NCBI RefSeq assembly: GCF_044759095.2
Contig: NZ_JBIYSM020000011.1
Span: 28,701 to 92,700 of the forward strand
DNA from: JBIYSM02 sp044759095
GTDB lineage: Bacteria; Bacillota; Bacilli; Brevibacillales; Brevibacillaceae
Direction: 5' to 3'
Length of the DNA: 64,000 bases
Made by a program: the position numbers and the translations under genes. Shown piece by piece: positions 1-8,623 of this stretch (its first letter is position 1; each line of letters starts with the position of its first letter). The notes beneath the pieces were generated by a model. The model was not told the origin of the DNA. It saw only the letters and a program-made list of their open reading frames with translations, and ran no database searches.

Positions 1-164
1 CCATCAATGCGGCGTGGATCGCCGTTTTGTTTTACGACTCCTCAATCGGTTGGCAGCAGGTGATCGGTATCGTTCTGGTGATACTCGGCGTTTTCGTCTC
101 GACCTTCAGCCCGCCGGAAAAAGCGAAGAACAGAGAGAAAGCCGCCTTGCCGGCACAGTCCTAA
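1..164 (+). CDS. DMT/EamA-type transporter, 3' end only
   Basis: Reading from base 3 gives an open frame of 53 codons ending in TAA at 162-164. The peptide has one hydrophobic segment (QQVIGIVLVILGVFVSTF) followed by a short charged tail rich in Lys, Arg and Glu. This is what the last helix and cytoplasmic tail of a ten-helix drug/metabolite transporter look like. The start lies outside the window. The family call rests on this one segment, so it is tentative; that it is the end of an integral membrane protein is safer. A terminator follows 20 bases downstream. Confidence 0.5.
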   Translation, partial: INAAWIAVLFYDSSIGWQQVIGIVLVILGVFVSTFSPPEKAKNREKAALPAQS

Positions 165-183
165 GTAAAAAGATTGCCCGATT

Positions 184-214
184 ACGCCCGTCGCATTTGT
201 GACGGGCGTTTTCC
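184..214 (+). terminator. Rho-independent terminator
   Basis: ACGCCCGTC at 184-192 pairs with GACGGGCGT at 201-209 around an 8-base loop and is followed by TTTTC. It closes the transporter gene ending at 164. Confidence 0.8.
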
Positions 215-447
215 TATGCGCTGTGAAAAAGAATTTTCGATGAATGGAAAAAATACATTTGCGAATACTAATTCATGGAAAGGAAAAAATAGGAAAAAAG
301 CACCACGGAATGTCGTAAAATTTCATAAATATTCTTAAATTTTGGTAATTTTTTCCCGCGAAAAGAAAAGGACTAGCCTTTATATTCAATGGTAAGGGCT
401 TCCATGACAAACCTGCACTTCTTATCAAACCCGTGAAGGAGAGGTGG
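215..447. other. AT-rich intergenic stretch before namZ
   Basis: This non-coding stretch is AT-rich and must hold the promoter of the muropeptide cluster. I see no convincing -35/-10 pair at 17 base spacing, no riboswitch and no repeat copy. The short open frames here on either strand lack ribosome sites and look random. Confidence 0.4.
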
Positions 448-453
448 TTGTAT

Positions 454-1716
454 TTGCGAAGATCGCGCTGGCTGTTTTACCTGCCGTTTCTTGCTTTGCT
501 CTGTATGCTGCCGCTTGCCGGCATGGACCATTCCCATTCGGTACTGGCAAAGGAAAAGCGTCCTGCTGTAAAGCCGGGAATCGAAGTGCTGCTGGATGAT
601 CCCGGTGTGGTATCGGGCAAGAAAGTCGGATTGATTACCAATCCGACGGGCATCACCAGCGATTTGATTCATGATGTGGATGCGCTCCTGGAAAAAGGGA
701 TCGATCTGGTCGCGGTCTACGGGCCGGAACACGGCATTCGCGGAACCGAAGAGGCCGGTTCCGTTCCCGGCTCCTACGAAGACCCCAAAACCGGATTGCC
801 GTTTTACAACCTGTACGGAAAAAAACCGGAAGAAATCGCGCCCTTGTTTGACCAGGTGGATGTCGTGTTGTTTGATATCCAGGATGTAGGTTCCCGCTTC
901 TACACGTACATCTCGACGATGGCGTATGCCATGGAAGCGGCAGCCTTGCGAGACAAGCCGTTTGTCGTACTGGATCGGCCAAATCCGATCGGAGGGGAAA
1001 AAGTGGAAGGCCCCGTCCTAGAGCCTGATTACAAGTCGTTTGTCGGCATATTTCCGATTCCCGTCCGACACGGAATGACGGTAGGGGAACTGGCAGCTTT
1101 ATTCAACGAGCAATTCCTGGAGCAGGAAATCGGAAAGAAAGCTGATCTGCACGTGATAAAAATGAAGGGCTGGAAACGGGACATGTGGTTCGAGGAAACG
1201 GGGTTGCCCTGGGTGCTGCCTTCCCCCAACATGCCCACGGTCGACACCGCTGCAGTCTACCCCGGAACCTGTTTGTTTGAAGGAACCAACCTTTCCGAGG
1301 GGAGAGGGACCACAAGGCCGTTTGAACTGCTCGGCGCTCCGTACATCAAGGGTTGGGAACTGGCAGAGCGAATGAACCGCCTCCAATTGCCGGGAGTCGT
1401 GTTTCGCGAAGCGTACTTCTCCCCGACTTTTTCAAAATACTCTGGAAAAAATGTCGGCGGAGTTCAGGTATACGTGACGGATCGAAACGAATACGATCCA
1501 ATTCGCACCGCGCTTTCCCTGATCGCGGAAGTGAAGGCACTCTATCCCGCAGAATTTGCCTGGCGGAGCGACAACTGGATTGACAAACTGATGGGCACGG
1601 ACAGCGTGCGTAAAGCCATCGATTCCGGGAGACAGGTGGATGAGATTGTCGCGGACTGGCAGGAACCGCTCGACCAGTTTAAAAAGATGCGAGAGAAATA
1701 TTACCTTTACCACTAG
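454..1716 (+). CDS. namZ: Exo-beta-N-acetylmuramidase NamZ (DUF1343, YbbC type)
   Basis: Exo-acting muramidase that removes N-acetylmuramic acid from the non-reducing end of peptidoglycan fragments. The family was long known as DUF1343 and includes B. subtilis YbbC/NamZ. About 420 residues: a signal sequence (roughly 1-33: Arg-Arg, then a long hydrophobic run), then conserved blocks NPTGI, GPEHGIRG, DIQDVGSRFYTY, LDRPNPIGG and EGTNLSEGRGTTRPFE. The frame is open from GTG 433, but the ribosome site AAGGAGAGGTGG lies at 436-447, so the start is TTG 448 or, preferred here, TTG 454. It is first in a cluster with AmiE- and NagZ-like genes, the same trio found in B. subtilis for stepwise muropeptide breakdown. 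The protein is probably secreted or envelope-associated. Confidence 0.9.
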   Translation: MRRSRWLFYLPFLALLCMLPLAGMDHSHSVLAKEKRPAVKPGIEVLLDDPGVVSGKKVGLITNPTGITSDLIHDVDALLEKGIDLVAVYGPEHGIRGTEEAGSVPGSYEDPKTGLPFYNLYGKKPEEIAPLFDQVDVVLFDIQDVGSRFYTYISTMAYAMEAAALRDKPFVVLDRPNPIGGEKVEGPVLEPDYKSFVGIFPIPVRHGMTVGELAALFNEQFLEQEIGKKADLHVIKMKGWKRDMWFEETGLPWVLPSPNMPTVDTAAVYPGTCLFEGTNLSEGRGTTRPFELLGAPYIKGWELAERMNRLQLPGVVFREAYFSPTFSKYSGKNVGGVQVYVTDRNEYDPIRTALSLIAEVKALYPAEFAWRSDNWIDKLMGTDSVRKAIDSGRQVDEIVADWQEPLDQFKKMREKYYLYH

Positions 1717-1728
1717 GGGAGGATGAAC

Positions 1729-3429
1729 GTGAAAAAACGGACCATGATGCTGGGATGGATCCTTTGTTTGACACTCGGTTCGTCGACGTTGCCCGTCGCG
1801 GTCGCTGATCAGGCTGGCGAAGGCTTGACGTCAATCGAGGGAAAAGAAAAGAAAGCAAAACCAGTTGCACATCCGTTGGCTCATCCTTGGGATCAGCCGG
1901 GTTCTTCATCGAAAAAACTGCATCCCGGTGACCCCGCAGCCGCCGGCATGAATAAGGCACCGCTCAATGAAATCGATTCCTTTATCCAAACCGCGATCGA
2001 AGAGAACGTGATGCCTGGGGCCGTTGTCTTGATAGCACGACGGGGTGTCATCGTAAAGGAGCAGGCGTACGGTCATGCTGCCAAATACGCAGACGACAAG
2101 TTTACACTGCTTGAACAGCCGATCGCCATGAAGCCGGATACCATTTTCGATGTGGCTTCGGTCAGCAAGCTGTTTACGACAGCAGCTGTCATGCAGCTCT
2201 ACGATCAAGGGCGCTTTCAGCTGGATGACCCTGTTGCCAGGTATATTCCCGAGTTTGCGGAGAATGAAAAAGAAGAGGTGACCATCCGGCAGCTTCTTAC
2301 ACACACGTCCGGGTTTGAACCGTCGATACGCCTGGAACAAATCGGAAGCAATCGAGAAGAACGACTGCAAGCCGTTTACCGGCATCCCCTCGTCAACCGG
2401 CCGGGCACCGAATACGTGTACAGTGATTTGAACCTGATTGTCCTGGGATCTCTGGTGGAGAGGCTGTCCGAACAGCGTCTGGACGAATACGTGGAAGAGC
2501 ACATTACAAAACCCTTGGGAATGTCGGATACGATGTACAACCCGCCGGAAGCGTTGAGGGAACGAATCGCTGCAACCGAATACCAACCCTGGACAAACAG
2601 GGATCTCGTCTGGGGGCAAGTCCACGATGAAAAAGCATGGTCACTGGATGGAGTAGCTGGCCACGCCGGCGTGTTCAGTACCGCACAGGATTTGGCCGTC
2701 TTTGCGCAGATGATGCTGAACGGCGGAACCTACGGCGGGAAAACCATTTTGTCCAAGAAAGCCGTCGCGTTGATGATGGAAAATCAACTGCCGCAGTTCC
2801 CCGGAGACGATCATGGACTGGGCTGGGAGCTGAATCAGGGCTGGTATATGGATGCGCTTGGCGATGCGTTCACCATGGGACATACAGGCTATACGGGTAC
2901 GTCCTTGGTTGTCAGTCCGAATAATGACACGATCTGCATCGTGCTCACCAATCGCGTGCATCCCACGCGGAAAACCGTCTCCACCAACCCGGTTCGCAGA
3001 GGTGTCGCCCGATTGGCGGCGCTCGCCATTCCAGTTGAGCAGCCTTGGAAAGACGCGAGCTGGTTTGCGGGTACCGGTGACCAGCTTCAGCATACCTTAA
3101 GCGCCCAAGTGGATTTGCGGGAGGGCGGTACCGTGCATTTCGACACCTGGTATCGGATCGAAAATGAAGCCGATTTCGGATATGTGGAAGCCTCTTCAAA
3201 TGGTGAAAGCTGGATGCCGGTCGGCTCTGCCTTGACCGGTGAGAGTGACTGGCATACATACACCTGGAATCTTCCCGCGGACACCAAATACATTCGATTC
3301 CGTTACAGTACGGATTCGATCGTAAACGGACGGGGATGGTTCGTTCATCATCCGTCGATCATGGATAACACCGGTAATCCGATGGACGTGACGTGGAGCC
3401 CGCAGGGATGGTCACGAGATGGCAAGTAA
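1729..3429 (+). CDS. amiE: Secreted beta-lactamase-fold serine hydrolase, AmiE type, with extra C-terminal domain
   Basis: Serine hydrolase of the beta-lactamase/penicillin-binding fold. In the B. subtilis cluster the homologue is the MurNAc-L-Ala amidase AmiE, which trims peptide from muropeptides. About 566 residues with a signal peptide (1-27). The nucleophile motif SVSK is at about 144-147, a YSDLN block matches the Tyr motif, and HTGYTG the third motif. ATG 1723 directly touches the ribosome site GGGGAGG (1716-1722), so GTG 1729 is the better start, 12 bases after the namZ stop. The chain is about 120 residues longer than the usual enzyme: the last ~125 residues, rich in Trp, Tyr and Asp, look like a beta-sandwich module resembling the C-terminal part of immune-inhibitor-A-type proteins. 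That resemblance is by eye only. Confidence 0.85.
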   Translation: MKKRTMMLGWILCLTLGSSTLPVAVADQAGEGLTSIEGKEKKAKPVAHPLAHPWDQPGSSSKKLHPGDPAAAGMNKAPLNEIDSFIQTAIEENVMPGAVVLIARRGVIVKEQAYGHAAKYADDKFTLLEQPIAMKPDTIFDVASVSKLFTTAAVMQLYDQGRFQLDDPVARYIPEFAENEKEEVTIRQLLTHTSGFEPSIRLEQIGSNREERLQAVYRHPLVNRPGTEYVYSDLNLIVLGSLVERLSEQRLDEYVEEHITKPLGMSDTMYNPPEALRERIAATEYQPWTNRDLVWGQVHDEKAWSLDGVAGHAGVFSTAQDLAVFAQMMLNGGTYGGKTILSKKAVALMMENQLPQFPGDDHGLGWELNQGWYMDALGDAFTMGHTGYTGTSLVVSPNNDTICIVLTNRVHPTRKTVSTNPVRRGVARLAALAIPVEQPWKDASWFAGTGDQLQHTLSAQVDLREGGTVHFDTWYRIENEADFGYVEASSNGESWMPVGSALTGESDWHTYTWNLPADTKYIRFRYSTDSIVNGRGWFVHHPSIMDNTGNPMDVTWSPQGWSRDGK

Positions 3430-3443
3430 AAGGGGGAAAGAGG

Positions 3444-5543
3444 ATGAACTCGCACAGAAAGAGGATATACACGTTCTGTTTTCTGTTGGTTTTTCTGTTT
3501 GGCCAGTTGTTCGGTGTGACAACCATTCAACAGGCAGGCGCTGCGGAACAGCAGCAGATTGTCGATTTGATCATCAGTCTGAACATCCCGGAAGCAGAGG
3601 CGCGAGTTGCAGGCGATACCCTGCAGCTCCAGGCTCTTCACGTGTATGCGGACGGACACTTTGCGAGGGCGGGAAACAACCTGAGCTGGCAGTCATCCAA
3701 CAAGAACGTAGCGTCTGTTGACGACTATGGGAACGTACATTTTCACGAGCACAACGGAAGAACATTTATCACGGTTTCAGACGGGACGTTTCAGGACCGC
3801 ATCGCCTTTGATCTCCATCAAAAAAACGAGCAGAAGGTATCTGTCGTCAAACAAAGCGGGGACCGCTACCAGGTAATCGATAAAGCCGTTGCCGGTATGA
3901 CGCTGGAAGAAAAGATCGGCCAGATGATGATGCCGGATTATCGAAAGTGGAACGGGGCAGACGTAACCAGGATGCTGCCTGAAATTGTAGAACAGGTCAA
4001 GAAATACCATATCGGCGGCGTCATCTTGTTCAGAGAGAACGTGGTCGACACAGAGCAGACCATTCGGCTTGTCAACGACTATCAGCGAGCTGCTGAAAAG
4101 TATGGTTTGTTGGTCACGATCGACCAGGAAGGGGGAATCGTAACCAGAATTCAAAAGGGAACCGATATGCCGGGAAACATGGCGCTTGGGGCTGCCCGTT
4201 CTGCGGAAATGGCGTGGAAAGTGGGAGACGCCATCGGCAGAGAGCTTGCTGCGCTTGGCATTAACACCAACTTTGCTCCGGTCATGGACGTCAACAACAA
4301 TCCGGATAATCCGGTGATCGGTGTGAGATCGTTTGGCGAAGATCCGCAGCTCGTTGCGGATCTGGGCGTTGCCTACATCAAAGGGCTTCAAAACAACGGG
4401 ATTGCCGCAACCGCCAAGCATTTTCCAGGTCATGGAGACACAGCTGTCGATTCCCATCTGGGATTGCCTGAAGTTCCGCATGACATGGAACGCTTGAAAA
4501 GAGTAGAGCTTTACCCGTTTCAACAGGCGATCGACGCCGGAGTGGATGCTATCATGACGGCACATGTCACGTTTCCGAAGATAGATGACACCAAGGTCAT
4601 CTCAAGGAAAGACCGTACACAGATCGCTCTTCCGGCTACCTTGTCGCCGAAGGTGATTACCGGATTGATTCGCGACGATCTCGGGTTCGACGGAGTGGTG
4701 TCGACTGACGCCATGAACATGCAGGCGATTGCCGACCACTTCGGACCGGTTGATGCTGCCGTCAGAGCCGTCAAGGCAGGGGTAGACATCGTCTTGATGC
4801 CGATTGGACTGGAATCAGTGACAGCGGGTGTTCTACAGGCGGTAAAATCAGGGGAAATAGATGAAAAACGGATCGATGTTTCCGTTAAACGCATTCTTAC
4901 CCTCAAAGTAAAACGGGGTATTTTCAAAACGGAGAATCCAGCAGATGTAGAGGAACAGATCGATCGGGCAAAAGCCGTGCTCGGCTCCACCCAAAACAAG
5001 CAGGTGGAAGGGGACGCCGCAGAAGGAGCCATCACTCTGGTGAAAAACGAAGGGGTTCTGCCTCTTAAGGTCGATGACACGAAAACCATCGCAGTAGTCG
5101 GCACGACCTATTTGGATAGTTTGGTTGATGCAGTAAAAAAGCATCATCCCCAAGTAAGCGCAATCAAAGTGGAGAACGGCGCTCTTACCGAAGAGCAGTG
5201 GAAACAGGTAACCGAGGCAGACACCGTGATAATCGGTTCCTATACCTTTGACGTAAAGGGGAGACTGCCAGACAACCCGACCATGAAAGTGTACAATCAG
5301 ATTATCGAAAAAACCAACCATCCGGTTATTACCGTAGCGATTCGAAATCCGTATGACATCATGGCCTACCCGGAAGTGGATGCCTACCTGACACAATACG
5401 GTTTCCGCACTGCGAACTTCCAGGCGGCGGCAGCAGTTCTGTTCGGGAAGCTGCAACCTGTTGGAAAGCTTCCTGTCACGATCCCGGATGGTCAAGGCGG
5501 GACAATGTTTACGTACGGCCATGGATTGGAGTATAGCCGTTAA
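3444..5543 (+). CDS. nagZ: Glycoside hydrolase family 3 beta-N-acetylglucosaminidase NagZ
   Basis: Cleaves terminal GlcNAc from peptidoglycan fragments, completing the set with NamZ and AmiE. About 699 residues: signal peptide (to about AGA at 30), an N-terminal Ig/BIG2-like segment (about 45-115, with SWQSSNKNVASVDDYGNV), the GH3 barrel, and a GH3 C-terminal domain. Visible motifs are KHFPGHGDT, the NagZ loop carrying the catalytic His, and GVVSTDAMNM with the Asp nucleophile. The open frame extends to 3393, but ATG 3444 follows a purine-rich ribosome site (GGGGGAAAGAGG) and begins a proper signal peptide. It starts 14 bases after the amiE stop. Two hairpin repeats downstream probably terminate the operon. 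Confidence 0.92.
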   Translation: MNSHRKRIYTFCFLLVFLFGQLFGVTTIQQAGAAEQQQIVDLIISLNIPEAEARVAGDTLQLQALHVYADGHFARAGNNLSWQSSNKNVASVDDYGNVHFHEHNGRTFITVSDGTFQDRIAFDLHQKNEQKVSVVKQSGDRYQVIDKAVAGMTLEEKIGQMMMPDYRKWNGADVTRMLPEIVEQVKKYHIGGVILFRENVVDTEQTIRLVNDYQRAAEKYGLLVTIDQEGGIVTRIQKGTDMPGNMALGAARSAEMAWKVGDAIGRELAALGINTNFAPVMDVNNNPDNPVIGVRSFGEDPQLVADLGVAYIKGLQNNGIAATAKHFPGHGDTAVDSHLGLPEVPHDMERLKRVELYPFQQAIDAGVDAIMTAHVTFPKIDDTKVISRKDRTQIALPATLSPKVITGLIRDDLGFDGVVSTDAMNMQAIADHFGPVDAAVRAVKAGVDIVLMPIGLESVTAGVLQAVKSGEIDEKRIDVSVKRILTLKVKRGIFKTENPADVEEQIDRAKAVLGSTQNKQVEGDAAEGAITLVKNEGVLPLKVDDTKTIAVVGTTYLDSLVDAVKKHHPQVSAIKVENGALTEEQWKQVTEADTVIIGSYTFDVKGRLPDNPTMKVYNQIIEKTNHPVITVAIRNPYDIMAYPEVDAYLTQYGFRTANFQAAAAVLFGKLQPVGKLPVTIPDGQGGTMFTYGHGLEYSR

Positions 5544-5558
5544 AGGGAGAAAAGAGTA

Positions 5559-5637
5559 GACATCCCATACAGCCACAAGGAAAGGGTTCGGGGCCCCACC
5601 CGGCGAAGCGTTAGCTCATGCCGGGTGGGTTTTTTTA
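5559..5637 (+). repeat. Dispersed hairpin repeat, copy A
   Basis: Begins GACATCCCATACAGCC, then a GGTTCGGGGCCCC block and a 10-bp stem CCCACCCGGC (5595-5604) / GCCGGGTGGG (5620-5629) around a loop containing GCGTTAGCT, then a run of seven T. It is shaped like an intrinsic terminator and lies 16 bases after nagZ. Unlike the other copies it lacks the TATAAGAATTTATAAATT lead-in. Confidence 0.85.
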
Positions 5638-5738
5638 GTGTATAAGAATTTATAAATTTGGACATCCCATACAGCCGCTAGAAAAGTGTTCGGGGCCCCA
5701 GCCGACACCAGCGTTAGCTAAAGTCGGCTGGGTTTTCT
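5638..5738 (+). repeat. Dispersed hairpin repeat, copy B
   Basis: In tandem with copy A and in the same orientation. Lead-in GTGTATAAGAATTTATAAAT (5638-5657), then GACATCCCATACAGCCGCTA, GTGTTCGGGGCCCC and a stem CCCAGCCGAC (5697-5706) / GTCGGCTGGG (5723-5732). The loop keeps GCGTTAGCTA but the stem differs from copy A with matching changes on both arms. TTTTCTT follows. Confidence 0.85.
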
Positions 5739-5889
5739 TACGTATGCGAAAGTCGCTCCCGGGGCTAATTTGAATCAAAAGAGGGGAACTTATCTAAGGA
5801 TGGGAAGAAAAAAGTTATTTTTATGTCCTCTCCAAATGGACATTATTGAAACAAGATGATAATCTAATAATGAAAAGATGAGATTTAAC

Positions 5890-5963
5890 AAGGGTTTAGC
5901 TCGTCCTTCTCCGTCTATGTGACAAGGACAGTTGTGTGCGCGGAAAAGCCTGCCTAAACCTTT
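5890..5963 (+). ncRNA. Putative structured leader of kbl-tdh
   Basis: AAGGGTTTAG (5890-5899) can pair with CTAAACCTTT (5954-5963) to close a 74-base unit with an inner helix GTCCTT (5903-5908) / AAGGAC (5924-5929). It lies 25 bases before the kbl start and its 3' strand precedes the ribosome site. The layout resembles a cis-regulatory RNA, but it matches no riboswitch consensus I know (not glycine, T-box, SAM or TPP), so it is reported as structure only. Confidence 0.35.
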
Positions 5964-5988
5964 AGATCCTACATAGGAGGGGTACTTT

Positions 5989-7182
5989 ATGGCAAGTAAA
6001 GTCCTGGACCAATTCCTGCAAGAGCATCTGGCCGACTTGAAAAGCAAAGGATTGTACAATGTCATTGATCCGTTGCAGAGCGCAAACGGACCGATGATTA
6101 CCATTGCGGGGAAAGAACTGATCAACTTATCCTCCAATAACTATTTGGGTTTGGCAACAGATCCGCGTTTGATCGAGGCGGCCGTCGAAGCGACCAAAAA
6201 ATACGGTGTGGGGGCAGGAGCCGTACGCACCATCAACGGTACGCTGGAACTGCACGTCAAGCTGGAAGAAAAGCTGGCCGAATTCAAACAAACAGAAGCA
6301 GCCATTGCCTATCAATCGGGATTTAACTGCAACATGGCTGCCATCTCTGCCGTGATGGACAAAGACGATGCGATTCTCTCCGATGAACTGAATCACGCCT
6401 CCATCATTGATGGCTGTCGTTTGTCCAAAGCCCAAATCATTCGCTTCAATCACTCCGACATCGACGATTTGCGAGCCAAAGCGAAAGAAGCCAAGGAGTC
6501 CGGCCGTTACAAAAAAATCATGGTCATTACCGACGGGGTTTTCTCCATGGACGGCGATGTGGCAAAACTGCCGGAGATCGTGGAAGTAGCTGAGGAATTT
6601 GATTTGATTACCTACGTGGATGATGCCCATGGTTCTGGTGTAATGGGGAAAGGCGCCGGCACCGTAAAGCATTTTGGTCTATCCGACAAGATTGATTTCC
6701 AAATTGGCACTTTGTCCAAAGCGATTGGTGTTGTCGGCGGATATGTAGCCGGCAAGAAAGATCTGATTGACTGGCTAAAAGTACGGAGCAGACCGTTCCT
6801 GTTCTCCACTGCTTTGACACCGGCGGATGTAGCAGCCGCTACCAAAGCCATCGACATCCTCATGAGCAGCACCGATCTTCATGACAGGCTGTGGAACAAT
6901 GGAAATTACCTGAAAAAAGGCTTGAAAGAATTGGGATTCAACATCGGGGAAAGCGAAACGCCGATCACTCCCTGCATGATCGGAGACGAGAGCCAAACCC
7001 AGGAGTTCAGCAAGCGTCTGTATGAAGAGGGCGTATACGCCAAAGCAATCGTTTTCCCGACGGTTCCGAAGGGAACGGGACGGGTACGCAACATGCCGAC
7101 AGCTGCACATACAAAAGAAATGCTGGACCGCGCATTGAACATCTATGAAAAAGTTGGCAAAGAAATGGGGATCCTGTCATGA
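5989..7182 (+). CDS. kbl: Glycine C-acetyltransferase (2-amino-3-ketobutyrate CoA ligase)
   Basis: PLP enzyme that splits 2-amino-3-oxobutyrate with CoA into glycine and acetyl-CoA, the second step of threonine degradation; cytosolic. 397 residues, the usual length for the alpha-oxoamine synthase family. Visible motifs: SSNNYLGLA near the N terminus, DELNHASIIDG, YVDDAHGSGVMG, and GTLSKAIG carrying the PLP lysine (about residue 244). ATG 5989 follows a strong AGGAGGGG site. Its stop overlaps the next start (ATGA), so translation is coupled with the dehydrogenase that makes its substrate. A related 8-amino-7-oxononanoate synthase (BioF) role is possible by sequence alone, but the tdh partner settles it. 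Confidence 0.93.
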   Translation: MASKVLDQFLQEHLADLKSKGLYNVIDPLQSANGPMITIAGKELINLSSNNYLGLATDPRLIEAAVEATKKYGVGAGAVRTINGTLELHVKLEEKLAEFKQTEAAIAYQSGFNCNMAAISAVMDKDDAILSDELNHASIIDGCRLSKAQIIRFNHSDIDDLRAKAKEAKESGRYKKIMVITDGVFSMDGDVAKLPEIVEVAEEFDLITYVDDAHGSGVMGKGAGTVKHFGLSDKIDFQIGTLSKAIGVVGGYVAGKKDLIDWLKVRSRPFLFSTALTPADVAAATKAIDILMSSTDLHDRLWNNGNYLKKGLKELGFNIGESETPITPCMIGDESQTQEFSKRLYEEGVYAKAIVFPTVPKGTGRVRNMPTAAHTKEMLDRALNIYEKVGKEMGILS

Positions 7183-8141
7183 AAAAAATCCTGGTAACCG
7201 GTGCGCTTGGACAAATTGGTTCCGAGCTTGTGATGAAAATGAGAGACAGCTACGGTGCGGACAACGTCATCGCAACCGACATCAGACGAATCGAGGATAA
7301 TAAGGTCGTTCAATCCGGGCCCTTCGAGATCCTGGATGTCACTGATGCAAAAGCCATGGCTGACATCGCCCGAAGTTACCAGGTTGATACCATTATTCAC
7401 CTGGCTGCCCTGTTGTCTGCAACGGCGGAAGCAAAACCGCTTTTGGCGTGGAATCTGAACATGGGCGGACTGCTCAACGCGCTCGAAGTCGCCAGAGAGC
7501 TCAAGTGTCAGTTCTTTACGCCAAGTTCCATCGGAGCATTCGGGCCGTCCACACCAAAAGAAAATACGCCGCAAGATACCATTCAGCGCCCGACCACCAT
7601 GTATGGAGTCAACAAAGTATCCGGTGAACTGCTTTGCGATTATTACTATCACAAATTTGGCGTTGATACGCGCGGACTGCGCTTTCCGGGGCTGATCTCC
7701 TACGTAACGCCGCCGGGGGGAGGCACCACGGACTACGCAGTGGAAATTTATTACGATGCGATCAAAAAGGGCACATACACCTCGTATATTGCCCAAGGCA
7801 CCTATATGGACATGATGTATATGCCGGATGCACTGAACGCCATTATTCAGTTGATGGAAGCCGATCCGTCCAAGCTGAAACACCGCAATGCGTTCAATGT
7901 CACAGCGATGAGTGTGGAACCGGAGGACTTCCGAGCGGCCATTCAAAAACACATTCCGGAGTTTACCATGGATTATGCTGTCGATCCCGTAAGGCAAGCT
8001 ATAGCCGACAGTTGGCCAAATTCCATTGACGCGACGGCAGCCAAAGAAGAGTGGGGCTTTCAAGCGGAATTTGACCTGCAAAAAATGACGAGCGATATGC
8101 TTACGAAATTGCGTGAGAAGTTCTTTCAACAAATTGGATAA
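7179..8141 (+). CDS. tdh: L-threonine 3-dehydrogenase, short-chain (SDR) type
   Basis: Oxidises L-threonine to 2-amino-3-oxobutyrate with NAD+, feeding Kbl. 320 residues of the extended SDR/epimerase fold rather than the zinc-dependent TDH. The N terminus carries the Rossmann motif VTGALGQIGSE; the active-site pair is seen as a Ser block (TPSSIGAFGP) and YGVNK (Tyr-x-x-x-Lys). It overlaps kbl by 4 bases. Other epimerase-family members share the fold, but adjacency to kbl makes the threonine role very likely. The inverted hairpin repeat just downstream lies in the opposite orientation and could still fold as a terminator. Confidence 0.9.
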   Translation: MKKILVTGALGQIGSELVMKMRDSYGADNVIATDIRRIEDNKVVQSGPFEILDVTDAKAMADIARSYQVDTIIHLAALLSATAEAKPLLAWNLNMGGLLNALEVARELKCQFFTPSSIGAFGPSTPKENTPQDTIQRPTTMYGVNKVSGELLCDYYYHKFGVDTRGLRFPGLISYVTPPGGGTTDYAVEIYYDAIKKGTYTSYIAQGTYMDMMYMPDALNAIIQLMEADPSKLKHRNAFNVTAMSVEPEDFRAAIQKHIPEFTMDYAVDPVRQAIADSWPNSIDATAAKEEWGFQAEFDLQKMTSDMLTKLREKFFQQIG

Positions 8142-8146
8142 TGGTT

Positions 8147-8290
8147 AAGAAAACCCACCCGGCATTCGCTATCCTCAACCCACTCGGCGGTAGCTATCGC
8201 TGAGCCGAGTGGGGTCCCTTTCTTCGCCGGGCGGGGCCCCGAACCCTTTTCTAGCGGCTGGGATGTCCAAATTTATAAATTCTTATACAC
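8147..8290 (-). repeat. Dispersed hairpin repeat, copy C, inverted and nested
   Basis: Read on the minus strand it has the lead-in (8271-8290), GGACATCCCAGCCGCTAG, GGGTTCGGGGCCCC and an outer stem 8226-8235 / 8154-8163. In place of the short loop sits a second hairpin, CCCACTCGGC / GCCGAGTGGG (8179-8188 with 8204-8213), whose loop resembles the other copies' loops. It is thus a hairpin core inserted inside another, or an internal duplication. Confidence 0.85.
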
Positions 8291-8298
8291 GAACAAAA

Positions 8299-8331
8299 AA
8301 CAAGCCCAGTGACGCATGGGCTTGTTTTTAT
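8299..8331. terminator. Bidirectional terminator
   Basis: AACAAGCCCA (8299-8308) pairs with TGGGCTTGTT (8317-8326). T runs flank it on both strands, so it can end transcription from tdh and from the minus-strand gene at 8343. Confidence 0.75.
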
Positions 8332-8342
8332 AAGCAGAGTTG

Positions 8343-8555
8343 CTATTGCTCTTCTCTGCGGTGACCTATTTCCGATTCGTTCAATTCTTCTCTGGCCTTC
8401 TCAAGCAGCGTTTGATAATCCCGCAATACCTCTGTCATCGCGCTGAGCGTTTCGGTATACTCCGGTTTCAAACTGATCTCATCCATCGCTTTATGGAGAT
8501 GCGCCATTTTGTTTTCCGTCTGCCTGAGAAATTCTACCCAATCCATTCCATTCAC
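8343..8555 (-). CDS. Small hypothetical protein, helical
   Basis: 70 residues, charged and rich in Glu, Leu and Thr (for example EFLRQTENKMAHLHKAMDEI), predicted by eye to be mostly alpha-helical with coiled-coil character. No signal peptide, membrane segment or known motif. GTG 8555 follows a GGAGGG site with 8-base spacing, which supports real translation. It lies between the cydAB-type genes upstream on the same strand and a terminator. Function not recognised. Confidence 0.65.
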   Translation of the reverse strand: MNGMDWVEFLRQTENKMAHLHKAMDEISLKPEYTETLSAMTEVLRDYQTLLEKAREELNESEIGHRREEQ

Positions 8556-8623
8556 GCGAAATCCCTCCTTCTTCTTTAGTAATTGTCCACAAGCGGAAAA
8601 TTTATTGCCCGTTTTTCATCGTT

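Noticed and set aside
14..202. 62-codon frame at the window start
   Set aside because: The frame beginning at base 3 encodes a membrane helix and tail and ends just before a terminator; this one is out of frame with it and runs into the terminator stem.
5559..5738. CRISPR array or IS ends as explanation of the tandem repeats
   Set aside because: Only two units lie side by side, with no regular spacers, no cas genes and no transposase nearby; the units fold as terminator-like hairpins.
7143..8132. 329-codon minus-strand frame opposite tdh
   Set aside because: Antisense to a well-supported SDR gene, without a start site or family motif.
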